Positions 35,797 through 48,289 of a stretch of DNA of 64,000 nt are shown here, piece after piece. Both the position numbers and the translations under genes were made by a program. This DNA comes from Lactarius indigo (taxonomy: Eukaryota; Basidiomycota; Agaricomycetes; Russulales; Russulaceae). The notes below the pieces were generated by a model. It was not told where the DNA came from, searched no databases, and was given only the letters and a program-made list of their open reading frames with translations. The DNA is taken from assembly GCA_025766275.1 (NCBI GenBank), contig JAFKAC010000166.1, positions 1 to 64,000 on the forward strand. The letters run 5' to 3'. The number at the start of each line of letters is the position of its first letter. Position 1 is the stretch's first letter.

Positions 35797-37860
35797 ATGT
35801 CCCTGGCGGCGCGCCAACACGAGAATGACGGGTCTGCCGCCTGCAAAGTCCCAGACGCTGCCAACACCCTGACGCCACTCTCACATCGTGAAAGCGCGTC
35901 GCATGATGCCGAGAGCGGCAAGGATAACGATGCGGTAGAGACGCCCCACAGCATTTTTACCTTTAAAGAGAAATGGTTTCTCGTCGGTCTGGCGTCCTTG
36001 TCCGCGTTGTTCAGGTGAGTTGGAAAAAAAAAACCCACGCGGGCACTAACGCAAACTGACGCGACTCGTAACATGCAGTCCCTTTACCGCGAACATATAC
36101 TTCCCTGTTATTCCTACTATATCTGAGGATTTTCACAAAAGTATAGAACTCATCGATCTGACCGTTACAATGTACATGGTCATCCAAGGTTTATGTGCGT
36201 GTATACCTCGGTTCACGATCGAGACTGTATCTCACTGATCTTCCCCGTGATCTAGCTCCGATGTTCTGGGGAACGCTGTCCGACCACCGGGGGCGCAGGC
36301 CAATTATGATTATTTGTTTAACGACGCTCTCCTTGTCATGTGTTGGGCTTGCCCTAGTCCCAACATCCGCCTATTGGTTGTTGATGTTATTACGATGTTT
36401 CCAAGCAGCGGGATCAGCAAGTACCTACGCCATTGGTATGCATCTAGTGGTAGAACAATACTGATTAGAAGAACTAATAGTCGATACTGTCACCACCAGG
36501 TGCTGGGATCATTGCCGACATATCCACTCCTGCTGAACGAGCTGGCTTCATCGGGATTTACGGCGTTGGCCCCATGGTATGTAAATATATCACCCTGCTC
36601 CAAGTACTAGTGAACCTATTTTTGACTGTTAGGTGGGGCCCACCCTCGGTCCTGTAATTGGGGGGGTGCTATCCCAGAGTTTTCATTGGAGGTGTGTATC
36701 ACGCTATTTTGTCTTTTGGCAATCAATGTACCGCAACTCGAATAGAGCTATCTTTTGGTTCTTGTGCATCGGCGCTGCCACATGGGGTCTCGTGCTCTTC
36801 TTGCAAGTGCCGTCCTGTTCATTTTGATGCCTCGTTCTTATGATTGGCACATTCTCAGGTTTCTCCCCGAGACCCTCCGCGCCATCGTGGGGGATGGAAG
36901 TGTCTCAGCAGGGTGGATCTACATGCCCCCGGTGCCCATCATCGGTAGACATCGTGTCATGAAACAACCGGGCGAACTGCCGCCACGCAAGCCACTCGCG
37001 AACCCTTTCACGATGCTTGCATATCCTGATGTCTTCATCCTTCTCCTCTTTAACGGCACATTCTTCGCCGTTTTTTACGGCGTGACAGCCAGTTTATCGA
37101 CCAGCTTCAAGGAGGTATATCCTTATTTAACCCAAACGGATCTTGGGTTGTGCTTCCTCGGCATCGGAGGGGGGATGTTTATTGGTACGATATTCAGCGG
37201 GAAACTCTTGGACGCCAACTACAGGAAGATAAAGGACAACCTCGTCCCTCAAGCTCAGACAGAACCCAAGAAGGTCACTGATCCTGGTTCCCTTCGCGAC
37301 TCATTCCCCATTGAACGGGCCAGGCTACAAATTGCGCCGTACCTTGTTGTTGTGTACACGTCCTGTGTTATAGGTTACGGTTGGTCTCTTCGAGCGAAGA
37401 CCTCCATTGCGGTGCCCTTGATTTTGCAAGTCATCAGTACGTTATATACTACGTTGTGTTACTTGTCACAACCCCTAACTATGCGTCGTGTAGTGGGTGC
37501 TGCGGTTATTAGCGTGATGAACGCTGTCTCAGCGCTACTGGTGGATCTAGTGCCCAATCAGGGATCCTCGATTACAGCCTGTGTATGTCTGCCTTTTTGG
37601 TCTCATGGAAACCCCCAGTTTTTTCATCTCGACAGAACAATGTCGTCCGCTGCTTGATGGGTGCTGGTATGGTGACCATTATAAACCCCATTATTTCTGC
37701 GATGGGCAACGGATGGGCCTACGTTCTTCTCGGTGGTTCATGCGTGCTCGTCTCACCTTTGATTTGGGTTGAAGTCCGGTGGGGGCCCGTATGGCGGGAG
37801 CGGCGGCTCAAAGCGCGGGAACATACCACTGCGCCCTCTCATGAAGCGCCACCAGCATAG
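35797..37860 (+). CDS. MFS transporter, DHA1 drug:H+ antiporter type
   Basis: Twelve-helix major facilitator. ATG 35797 begins a polar cytosolic N-terminus (MSLAARQHENDGSAACK). TM1 starts at KWFLVGLASLSALFSPF across an intron; PVIPTISEDF and LTVTMYMVIQ follow. The loop 2-3 motif A is GTLSDHRGRRPIM. Motif C-like sequence VGPTLGPVIGGVLSQ identifies the antiporter subgroup. FLPETLRAIVGDGS follows TM6, and the C-terminal half runs to a stop at 37858-37860. About seven introns, including two where GTGCCG and GTTTAT donors keep frame. Resembles Qdr/Aqr1 multidrug and organic-acid exporters; actual substrate unknown. Confidence 0.88.
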
Positions 37861-38170
37861 TTCACGGAACTCGAACCCGTGGGCTCTGGTGATGTTATTG
37901 TATCACTGCATTTTAACGATGACCTCATGTTGTAATGTATATGTATGATCACCGTAGTACACAGCGTTAATGACCTTTGGATCTCTCGTGGTGTTCGGGG
38001 AGTAAAAGGACTCAGAATCACCAGACCAGAAAAGGCTGCTGAGTCGCGTTCCCGCTGGGACGTCATAGGACTTATACTCGTGGACGGCCACGCAAGCAAA
38101 ATCTCAGGGTCAGGCTCATAATACATCGCTGATACAAAGGCAGGTGCAGACGGTTACAACAGACGGTCTC
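37861..38170. other. Intergenic between convergent genes
   Basis: Spacer between the MFS stop and the DCAF11/LEC14B stop. It should hold both 3' ends. No gene or clear terminator motif seen. Confidence 0.5.
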
Positions 38171-40690
38171 TCATTCATCGTCCTCATCAGAATCTACGAA
38201 CTCATCGTCCGAATCGAGCTGGCCAGGCAACCGCCTCGACTGTCGGGCGCTTCGTTCCTGGCCTTCGAGGCGCCTTTTCTCCACGAGGTCTTCTAGTGCG
38301 CCGGCCATCTTCGGTAAGCCCTTCCACTCGTGGCGCGCGACGACGCTGCCCCCGTGGCCACTAGACCAGCCGACACTCATCAGAACGGGCTCCTGATGTC
38401 GGAAGCAGATCAGCAAACTCTCCCCCTATCTTATTCGCGCTTTGCCTTACCTTCGAGTGCCAGCTCACGTCGCGGACGCATACGGGCTTGGAGCCTTTGA
38501 AGTCCCTCGGCTCGAGGCCAGATGGGTCAAACGCCATCGGAAGTGTCTTGCTCCGGTCAAGCACTTGAACGACTCGGCCGTCGAGTGACCAGATCTAAGA
38601 ATAATAGGGTTGAGATAAAAATTCGAAACCCCCCCACGAGAGTGACACGAACGTGTATCCTTCCGTCGGCAGACCCAGAATAGATGTACTGCCCACCCGT
38701 TGTCTCTGCAGGACTGAAGTGGCACCGTATGAGAGTCTGAAGCACAGCGTGCCCTCGGTATGTCATAACGCTGCAGTCCAGCGGATGCGCCAGGTACTTT
38801 GGTTTAGGGTAGTGTCCATACCTAGCGATTATTAATAATGATTCAAATGGGGGACCAAGGGCAGAACGCGTTTACCGATAGTCATATCCACTAATGCCAT
38901 AGTCGACGTTAACCACCGCTTCGTGTTCTGTGTTTGTGCGCATTTTACGCAGGTCCCACAACCGAAGAGCCTGATCTTTCCCATTGGAAATTACATAACG
39001 ACCATCCCCCTTCGCTGACACGTTGGTTATACCTTCTGTGTGACCGATCAACACACCCGAGGGCGTTTGTGAAGGGCCCAACGAACGGCGGTCCCTGTGA
39101 AACACTGCGTCCAGGCGGCATGTAGAAAATAAAACATTACACACCAGATTTTCAAAAACGCATCGTCTGAGGCACTGATAAGAACATTACCAGAAGCTGT
39201 ATCGGCCCAGCAACAACTGTTGACGTCATCTTGATGGGCGTCGATCTTGACTGTTCGCTTATTGGCAAGTAGGTCATATACTTGTACGCCTTATGAGCAT
39301 CTTCGTTTTTTTCACCTGGGCCACATACTCACCGAAAATCTTTCCATCTCCTCCGGCAACAACCTCATTACCGTCCGCCGAAAATTTACAGCTCCAAATA
39401 CCGAAATTATCCGAGGACATGGGACCGAGCCGTCGTGTAGGTACCGTATCTGCAAAGGATAGCGGTATCTGAGTTGTTGATGAGTCCAGCGTTGTCGCCA
39501 TGTGCACTGTCGAGTCCTACGTATCACTCCCGGTAAGGCTCGCCTCAGGAACGCGCAAATGGCTCACAATGGAGGAATAAATGATCCTGTATTGGCCGAT
39601 GAGCACAGGAGACGAACCACATGTGACGCTAACCTTTCATTGTCGGGGCTTAGGTGGGCATCGGTAATAGTCCATCCACCTGACGAACCCTGAATAATCT
39701 TGATGACCTTCATGGTTGTCGGTTCGTCGGCGGGTGCCCACCCTCGTCGCCGGTGATGCCGTTCTGTTGGCTGTGGAGTTTGCCTGGGATTTGTAGGAGG
39801 CGCGGTCGTATCGAATATATGCAAGCGGAAGTCTACTGAAGATTCAGCGCGGACACTAGGCTGGGACGATGGCACATCATACCTTTGCAGCATGTGTAAT
39901 AGAATGACGAATCTGAGCCACCCGAATAAGATGCCAATATATAGTAGTCGGGACGTATACGAACTGGTTGAGTATTGTCCACAGTATATGTTATCGGTAA
40001 GAGACGCAACGGCCGTGCCGTTAGTGTTGGGGACGATAGCCTGGGTTCATGGTTAAGAAGGATGTAGTACACCAAGGACGTACACTCCACTTACGTTGGT
40101 GATGTCCTGCATAGGAGTTTGACGGAGCTTGATCTGCCTTGACAATATGGCTTTGGCAAAGCTAGTACCCCCATTACGAGACCGGGTTTCGCAGCCAATT
40201 CGACCGAACTCTCCACTCACAAGGAGTCTCCTGCCTGCCTCTTGGGGCGTAGTCACGGGTGGAAACCATTTTGGGGTCTTGGCGTGTGGCCGACGCCAAA
40301 AGCTTTGCATCTCCTCTTCGTCATCTTCGTCCTCGTCATCATCTTCGTCGTTGTTCCGATTACGTAGGTCGCGATCATCGACGCTCCTTGCGTTATCTTG
40401 ATGTCGAGTAGTTGCAGAGTCGCCTCCCGACAAGCGTACTAGGCGGAACCCTGATGATAACGACTGGCGAAACAACTCTCGGGTTGACTCTGAGTCATCG
40501 TCTCCTTCGCCCCGAGTTCCAAATGCACGCATTTGCATGATGGCTATTTCAGAATAATCAGAACGTAAGAGAGGGGACAAAGGGCTCGCTGAGATTCTGA
40601 GTGCGCACTATTGAGAAGCTCCATAATTCCCAGATTTTGGCCTTGCCTATCTCCATTTCCCTCTGTTGGTGAGTCTCTGTTGTGAGACAT
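38171..40690 (-). CDS. WD40 protein of the DCAF11/LEC14B family
   Basis: Likely substrate receptor of the CUL4-DDB1 ubiquitin ligase. ATG at 40690 (MSHNRDSPTEGNGDRQGQN) is better than later Mets because the frame runs into LLRSDYSEIAIMQMRAFG. An acidic low-complexity stretch (DEDDDEDEDDEEE) lies near residue 110. WD repeats follow: YCGQYSTNSSFYYTCCKVDF joined across two introns, IWSCKFSADGNEVVAGG, HQDDVNSCCWADT, GHTEGITNVSAKGDGRYVIS, QALRLWDLRKM and YIYSGSADGRIH then IWSLDGRVVQVLD. The C-terminal part contains SWHSKEPVLMSVGW and an acidic tail DSDDEFVDSDEDDE. Divergent from the TBL1-like gene with 159 bp between starts. Confidence 0.9.
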
Positions 40691-40849
40691 GTTGGGGCTA
40701 CGCAGACCTGAAGCCTGAATCACTATTTAGCTCGGCAAGAGACCGGCACAGAACTATCCCGGCCCGATTTTCCGGTTTACTGCCAGGACCCCAAGCACAC
40801 CCCACGTAATCGGACACTCGGGGTCATTCGCACACTCGACCTCACGCTC

Positions 40850-43137
40850 ATGACTGCCGCAGCTCCAATAACCATCAACGCCGATGAAGTGAACTGCCTC
40901 ATCTACGCCTATCTCAAAGACTCGGGTAATTCTCCCCTCAAGTTTACCTTTTGCCTCACCAACCTGCATTCTCAGGCTTTCAACACACTGCCTTCTGTCT
41001 ACTGAACGAGGGTCACCTACAACATTCCGTCCACCTAGAAACGCATATCCCACGGGGAGAGCTGATAGAGCTTTTGATCAAAGCGTTGCTTTATACGGAA
41101 GTGGAGGCACATTGGAGGGGAAACAATGACATGACCGGGAACTGCACCGCCGGTTTCTCGCTGTTGGACACCCACGTTTGCTCCTTGAATCCTGGTGCTA
41201 AGCCGACCGTCAAACTACCCGCCAATTCTGCAGTTACGCCTCTCGTCATGGCGCCTCCCTCGGCCTCAGTGACCGAACTCTCTGACGCGCAGAAGCGCAA
41301 GGCAAGCACTCCAGTTACTGAAGAGGGTCACCCGGACAAGCGGCAAAAGACGGCAGAAGTAGAAAGTATAGTAGAAGTAGGAGAAAAGAATACTGACGGT
41401 GCGTTGACCTTGTTTCAGTAAATCCATGTTGGTTCTCCACGCGGCGTCGTTACTTACACAGTACATGCTAGGTTCAACTTCAACTTCTCGGAGGGCCCAT
41501 CCCGAAACAGGTAAGAAGGGCGTGAAGCGTGGGAAGTCGCCCAAGTCCAAGTCCCCCGCACCTGCAACCCCTGTACCACCGCCAGCGCCAGAAACTGGTC
41601 CAACCGTTGAAGACGATGAACCTGGTGACCCCGTTCGACTACTTAAGGGTCATGATACCGAGGTGCGCCATGTGTGGTGCCTAACTTGGTTACTCAAACG
41701 GAATCTGGAAACTTGTCAGGTCTTCGTCTGTGCATGGAACCCCGTTCATCACGACGTGCTGACGTCGGGGTGAGCCCATTCTTTACAGATACGACCTTTC
41801 ATACTTATTCCATGCAGATCAAAAGATGCTGTTGTTCATCTATGGGATTTGTCGCAAGACTCCAAGATCAGTAAACCCTACCAGACAATCGATTGTTCTT
41901 CCACGAAAGTTGACTCAGACCTCACCTCCTTGGACTGGAATTGCCACGGGACGCTCTTGTCTGTAGGATCTTACGACGCCACGTTACGCATATACACAGC
42001 TTCTGCTGAGCTATATTTCGAAAGTCGATTACACAAAGTGGGAACCATCATTACTCCTCAGCAGTCGTGCCTGACGTTCTGCCGTTTAAAATAGGGTCCG
42101 ATCTTCGCTACACGCTTCTCTAAGGATGGGAAATGGCTCGCTACCGCAAGTTTGGACAATACTGTCTGTCTCTGGGACGTCGAGAACAAACAAAGGCGTA
42201 TGCAGTACAAGCACCGGGGTGCGTATCAGTTCAATCTCACCTGCACCCAACTGGGTTCATTTGGCGTAGGTATTTGTCTGGACTTGGACTGGCTCGATGA
42301 GGAATTATTTGCCAGTTGCAGTGCCGACAAGGTTATCCACGTGTTAAGCGTTAATCACCCAGAGCCTATTGCCGTTCTCACGTTGGTACTCGTCCTTTCG
42401 GCCAAAGTCCTGTGAATGCTCATAACTACGCAGGGGACACGAAGGCGAAGTCAACCAGATCAAGGCAAATCCATCGGGAAGTCGGCTCATGTCGTGTTCC
42501 GATGATATGACCGCACGTATCTGGGAGATGAGGAGGGTCAAGCACCCCTCCCAGCCCGACCAAGTAGCTGTTAGTGGTGAGATGAGATTACTCGAGGGTC
42601 ATCGAAACTGGGTCACTGGCATAAGCTGGAGTCCCACGAAGATTGCCAAGGGCCACGAACTAGTCGCCACGTTAGTTTTTCTCTTAAAGCAGAGCTCTGC
42701 TCATCGTGCCCATGCTTATTTCCCATAGCGCATCGTTCGATAGTACGGCGCGTTTATGGGATGCCGATACAGGCATATGCCTACAGGCGTTCACGCACCA
42801 CAAAAAACCTATATACTCGATTGCATTCAGCCCGGATGGGAGGTGGCTCGCTACTGGTGGTGGCGACGGATGGGTCCACCTTTATGATGTCGCGGTACGA
42901 TTTTTTTATTCTCTCCACCGTCCTTTTTTTCTGAGACAAACACCGCAGGAGAGGCAGAAGATCTGGTCCTGGCTTTCGGAACACCAAAAGCGTGCAATAT
43001 TCGAGATGACCTGGCAACAGCACGGAGATGGAATCAACCGCGTTGCGATTGCCCTGCAATCGCACAAAGTCGGGTTGATCGACTTGACACGGATAGCTAG
43101 CGTGAGGAAGGCGTACCGCCGCCGCACAACCTCCTGA
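40850..43137 (+). CDS. TBL1/Sif2-like LisH-WD40 co-repressor subunit
   Basis: ATG 40850 starts [21 protein letters not shown] LisH motif ([20 protein letters not shown]) spans the first intron. A nuclear-localisation-like basic stretch ([23 protein letters not shown]) and proline-rich linker precede the WD40 propeller: [106 protein letters not shown]. The order matches metazoan TBL1 and yeast Sif2, subunits of histone deacetylase complexes (SMRT/N-CoR or Set3C). Stop at 43135-43137. Chromatin role is inferred from homology. Confidence 0.92.
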
Positions 43138-43831
43138 GGCCCATCATCCCTACCTTCACCCTGTATCGTTCAACTTCACATCCGAGCTCCGTGAGCTGTT
43201 TCCATTAGTTACTGCGTGTTTGCTATTTGTGTACAAATTCGACCTGCCCGTTCCTTATCTACAAGGGCTACAAGTAACATATTTTTAATGCAAGGCTCTG
43301 AGACTTCTGTCTCAGGCCTCAGACTCAAGTCGAAAGAACACTGGCGTGATTGCGTGATCGTTGAATGATGTGAACGATAGGATAGTGTAACGGGAAAATC
43401 TCCCATAAAAATTTGACGCTTGCACTACGTATGTTCCCCTCTGAAAAACAAGGGGATGAATTGTATGTACCCCAGTGTTCTGAAGAGTAACTTAACCGCC
43501 TAAGTGAAAACGAAAAGAAAACACGAATTCAGTTCGTCTCTGTTTATAGCAAGAAAGCGATGACGGTCACTGTCGACAACTCAGAGAGTGAAGGGTTTCA
43601 ATTTGCCAAAGACCCGAAGACCCCTGCGCCTCTAGCTGGGAGTGACCAAGTATCTCTGCTTCAAGACCCGCATCTGCTCGTAACGCTCTACCAGCTGCGC
43701 TCACATCTGGGCAGTAATCGGGTGGAGTCCACGCCGGAACGAGTAGCAACATGCGCAAGATATGTAGTCTCGAACAATCAGTAATTAAATTTAACGAACG
43801 CAGTAGAGTATAAGAATCACGGGTAAGCCAT
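43138..43831. other. Intergenic between convergent genes
   Basis: 3' spacer of the TBL1-like and RAD7 genes. It includes a 74-codon ATG-led frame at 43560-43784 (+) with no recognised family, not supported as a gene. Confidence 0.45.
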
Positions 43832-45773
43832 TCAGTACGCAGAAACATATACATAGCTCTCTACCCCGACGAGGCTTACATTCGACTGGCAAAAAAAAAA
43901 AAAAGCAGCCATCAGCTCCTCTGGGATATTGTCTGACATAAAAAGAAAATCGCACCTTCCGGGGACAGCCCGACGTGACCCGGTTACAGCCCCAGCACTT
44001 GATCTCCTCCAGCTTGGGACAGCCGTCCAAAATAGCTTTGATGACAAAGTCATCTACGGCCCTGTTCCACCCGACGTCGAGTGCGCGCAGCTCGCGCGCG
44101 CTCGCGATGTTCGCTAGTGCGTCCGCCGTCGTCTCGCACCACGAGCTGATATTCAGCGCCGACAGCGTCGTGCGCGCGGGGCACTCGAGGAGCGCGGGCA
44201 GCGCGCTGGCGCCGACATCATGCGCGCGCGCGATGCTCAGCGTACTGAGGGCGGTGGGTTTCCACGCGCGGAAGAACGCGGCGACGCCTTCGTCCGTCAG
44301 CGTGGGTAGGTTGTCCAGCCTGAGGGAAACCAGGCGCTGCGCGTGCGCGCATATACCGTCCTGCAGGAAGTCGTCGCCGAGCTCCTCGTGGCCGGACAAG
44401 TCGAGGTGTGTGAGTTGCGCACCGCGCGCGTGCAGCATGCCGAGAAGCCCGTCATCGGAGCAGGAGGCGCTTGGCGAAGAGAGGTCGAGTTGCTCTAGGC
44501 GCTGGAGAGAGGATATGTGGGGGAGGAACGTATCGTCAAGCTTGCCGATTTCCTTCAGGCGGAGCTCGGTAATGTCAGGGCAGTTCCTGGCCAATGCGGA
44601 CATGCACTCGAGATCAAATCGGGGGCTCTGGTGGAGCAGAAGACCCGTGAGCCTATTGTGGGACTCGAAGAAGGAAATCCAGGCAGGCACGCGAACCAGG
44701 AAAGGTCCGAGAAGTTCGAGACGCGTGAGCGAGGGAAGCGACGTGGACCAAGAATTGAGAACGGTGTCGTCAAGGTGACCACAGAAGTCAATCCGGAGTG
44801 AGGTGAGGTTGGGGTTGAGAAGGGCAAGGGTCGTGAGCGCAGGCGGCTCGAGCTTGGTGCCATCGTAGATTTTGAGATTCGTGTTCTTTGTATCGTAAAA
44901 GAGAGTGGCGTTCTCTGGTGTCCTGAGGATGTGTGTTGGTCAACTGATTCAGTCAAGGGGTTGCACATTCTTACAAGGACCTATTTCTGCATAGAACACG
45001 GGCAATTCGGTCCAGGTTGACAGAGCCAATATCCCCAAATGCCTCAACGTCGTTGATATGCTTAGAAACGACCTAAAGGGAAACTGTGAACGAATATCAA
45101 TTGACATGGCAACATATACACACCTTGATGCAGAATGAGACGAGGGTGGGGAACTTCCTCTCTTGAATGTTGGTAATGTTGCGCTTTTCAGCAGCGGACT
45201 TGCGCTTGCGCGGTGCAGCGGGTTTCTTGAACGGGTTGGCTCCAGAAGCCTTGGTGCAGGGGTGACAGAGATAGCCTGGAGGAGGACTCGCAGCAATCGT
45301 GTATTTGGTCTTCAACTGAACGTGAGCAAGAATGTAGGGAAACCGCTGCCGAAATACGCACCACAGTAAATTGCTTCAAACATTTCGCACACTTCTCGAG
45401 ACTCCCAGTAGGTGGCCTGGGGTTGGCTGACTTGTTCGTCCACAGAGATTTCGACAGGGCAGTATAGGCATCGTCTTCGTCGTCCTCGTAGTCGCCATCA
45501 TCCTGTTTCTTTGCCTTCTTCTTGGCTGCTGCTTTTTGCTTCTCCAAAGCTGCTTTCGACCCCTTGCGTTTCTTCGCCGGAGGTTCTTCTTCGCTGTCAA
45601 GATGATCAGAGTCGGGGGCAGCCTCGAACCACAAGTTAGAACCCGAAAGAAACGATAGGGCTACGGCATACATACCTCCCCAGAAGGCGCACCGGTCGTT
45701 CCACCGTGTGCCTCTTCGTTGTTTTCTTCCTGATTCCCACTCCCTGACGCGTTACTAGGGCCTGCCTCTGCCT

Positions 45774-45805
<32 letters not shown>

Positions 45806-45948
45806 GCTCGACGGCGAATTAAGGAATGGGTGATGCCCGATTCCTGCAAGGAAGTGAGCGGTCATATATGCGGAATATTTTGTTAGACACTGACCCTAAG
45901 GAATTCTGTGAGAGCAGAAGTGGGCCCACGGACGTTGTTTCTTCTCAT
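43832..45948 (-). CDS. rad7: DNA repair protein RAD7 (LRR subunit of global-genome NER)
   Basis: RAD7 works with RAD16 (and the Elc1-Cul3 ligase in yeast) in transcription-independent nucleotide excision repair. ATG 45948 gives MRRNNVRGPTSALTEFLR joined by an intron to ESGITHSLIRRR, the conserved RAD7 N-terminus. A polyglutamine tract follows, then PPAKKRKGSKAALEKQ. A zinc-binding four-cysteine knuckle follows (CAKCLKQF ... YLCHPCTK). Leucine-rich repeats cover the rest: LTSLRIDFCGHLDD, LTHLDLSGHEELGDDFL, LVSLRLDNLPTLTDEGV, LRALDVGWNRAVDDF, LEEIKCWGCNRV. The C-terminus CPRKSNVSLVGVESYVY spans a last intron. Divergent with the RRN9-like gene (100 bp between starts). Confidence 0.93.
45771..45803 (-). 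repeat. CAG/CAA tract encoding polyglutamine in RAD7
   Basis: On the plus strand a TTGCTG/CTG run. It encodes 11 consecutive Gln after RRRA in the RAD7 N-terminal region. Likely length-variable between strains. Confidence 0.85.
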
Positions 45949-46048
45949 TTCTGTCTGAGACAAACTGACTCACGCGACGCGCCTCAATGGACAAAGATTA
46001 CGTGATCTACTTGCCCTCGGCCCATATCCGGACCGTACTGTCGAAGCA

Positions 46049-47035
46049 ATGTCGACCTCGACCACTAAACGTAGAAGCACCGTACAAGATTACGCTACTC
46101 TTCGCTTGCACCGAGATGGTTCGCGCGTCGAGTTACGTTCCCCAAAGCGAAGCGACCCTTATCGCAAGGCGGGACGTGATGCACGTGGCAATCGTGTTGC
46201 ACGAGACGCCGCTGGGCTAGCTGTGATTCCGAAGCGTCCGGCCCCGCTCGAGGACGATCGTGTTAAAACGGTACTTTCTGGACCAGACGTTTCCGAGGGC
46301 GAGTCGCGGAAGGCGAAGCCTCGTAGCAACAACCGCAAGAAAAGGCGACGCTTGGACCCCCACGACGTCGAATTCCTGAGGGATTCTGTAAACGTCCCTG
46401 GCAACGCTGACGCAGTGCGAAAGACGAGCTGGCCTGTGCCTTCCTCGGTATGAGCGGTCTACACTTTCCTTCTCTATCGCCTCAAGTTTGTTTTTCCACT
46501 CGTGGGTTTAGGATCTGTTGAAATGCGTGAATTACTTTGCGTGCCAATATTACGCCGCGCGGGGGCTGCTGCTGGACCAATCGCACGTGTACAAATGCGA
46601 GAAGGAAAAACGCAAAGCCAAGGATCGTCAGAAGGTAAGAATGGGTGGTAGTGGAGACGGTCCGTTCGTCGCAGACGGAAGTAACGACGGAAACGCGAAG
46701 AGAGAAGATCACCACGAAGAAGAGAGTACAAGGGGCGAGGGGGCAAGAGTCTCCTCGAAAGGACTCCCAGGTATGTACAAGGCACTCGACGGATCAGCGC
46801 TTGTCGCTATTGGTGAGCAAAATTTTGTGAAGTCCACACACTCGAACCTGATCCGAGGTCATCAGGCATGTTGCTACAGGAACTCGTATCCACCCTTCTA
46901 AAACCTAACATTCTTCCCGGGTGGGAGAAGGAAATGGAGGCCGCTGGGCTTGTTCCAAGCGACGAGAGTGTAGGCCCGGAAGACGAGAGAGCAGAAGAGA
47001 CCCAAAGTGACATTTCAGAGGATGAAGAGATTTAG
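46049..47035 (+). CDS. RRN9-like protein (possible RNA polymerase I factor)
   Basis: Three exons (46049-46447, 46512-46812, 46866-47035), 289 residues, with clean GT-AG borders. Basic N-terminal region with NNRKKRRRLDPHDVEF, then a helical segment DLLKCVNYFACQYYAARGLL and a second conserved block GMYKALDGSALVAIGMLLQE. Acidic C-terminus (EDERAEETQSDISEDEEI). The two helical blocks resemble proteins with the RRN9 domain of the Pol I upstream activation factor, which would place it at rDNA promoters. Evidence is only similarity of pattern, so the call is tentative; it is confidently a real gene. Starts 100 bp from RAD7 in the opposite direction. Confidence 0.6.
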
Positions 47036-47519
47036 GATGAGTCTAGCCCCAACAATAAGGATTGGGACTCGAAGCCCGAAGCCTGAATACGGGGCGCGCA
47101 TATAAATCTATCCGTCAGAAATCTCCCGAAGGGTATGGCAGAAAGTCTGCCTGCCCATGCGTCAAGAGTTTGGGACTACGTATATTGGTGCCAATCGCAC
47201 CTACCCGAGCTCGTCACGCTGAACACTAACCCCCCTCCTCATGCCTTCCTCACATGTGTGTAGTTCCCCCCCCCCCCCTCATACTTTCCTCGCGAAAGCA
47301 AAGGCGGGCGCTAGAGATCACAAAGATTCATTCCTCACGAGATCGAACGGGGGCTAAGATGCGAAAGGTCACACGCGTAATGACTCAGTACGACTTACGA
47401 ACAGTTAGATTAACCTGGCAGTTTGCCAGACTGTAGACGGAGGGGCGAAAGATCAATTCAATTGTATTAGATAGAAACCAAGTCAGCCGAATGACATGCA
47501 ACGAAGGCCCAGGGAGTTC
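47036..47519. other. Intergenic between convergent genes
   Basis: Spacer between the RRN9-like and uL13m stops. Contains a C-rich run near 47267. No gene seen. Confidence 0.5.
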
Positions 47520-48139
47520 TCATGATGGAGTTGAGCTGTTCAATGTCCCGTCCTCCCATCGTTTGAGAATGTTTTTTTGAAAGACGCCCATGTCTGGACC
47601 TTCAAATATCCTCAGTCTCTCTAATCGTCGTTCGCGGAGCTTATTCTTCGGCAACATGCCCGAGACAGCCTTGCGAATGATCTGAAAGAGTGGCGTGTTA
47701 CGAAAATATGACAGAGGGTCGATGAAACGCACCTGGTCAGGTTTCTCATTCATCATGTCCTTATACTTGGTCTCCTTCAGACCCCCGGGATAAAGTGTGT
47801 GCTTTCGGTATACAATTTGATCTGCCTTCCGCCCGGTAACTTTAACTTGACGAGCGTTTGTTACAACCACGTAGTCGCCACAGTCAACTGTTTCCCGTAG
47901 TCAGTTCAGAGCCCATCAAGAATAGAGAAGACCGTACCACTAGGGTCATATATTGGTTTATGTTTCCCCATGAGCACAATTGCTATTCTCTCCGCTAGTT
48001 TTCCAAGGACACGGTCTTTTGCGTTAGCATGGTGCCAAACACGTGCGTATGCGAGAGCGGTCTAGAAATATTTTAGATGACTCAAAAAAAGTTGCAACAG
48101 AGGATATGAAGAGCGTACGTTGCCTATGGCCTGAGACAT
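47520..48139 (-). CDS. mrpl23: Mitochondrial large-subunit ribosomal protein uL13m
   Basis: Mitochondrial version of ribosomal protein L13. ATG 48139 gives MSQAIGN, intron, then [20 protein letters not shown]. Typical blocks follow: [56 protein letters not shown], then across an intron [20 protein letters not shown] and [11 protein letters not shown]. The C-terminal stop is at 47520. Length of about 160 residues fits the family. It shares a 150-bp divergent promoter with the GHITM-like gene, also mitochondrial. Confidence 0.95.
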
Positions 48140-48289
48140 GGTCACGGTTTGGTTCGACTCCCGAGAGTGAGCTGGCTTTCCATATCCGGAGCGTTTATCT
48201 TATCTTATCAGACCAAGCAAGGAACTGCCGCTGCGTGCGCGTCATCCATCGGCACAGTTTCCTTCCCCAACCACCACCACCTTTCACTC

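Noticed and set aside
43560..43784. 74-codon ATG-led frame as a gene
   Set aside because: No family likeness, no promoter or splice signs, and it sits in the 3' spacer of two convergent genes.
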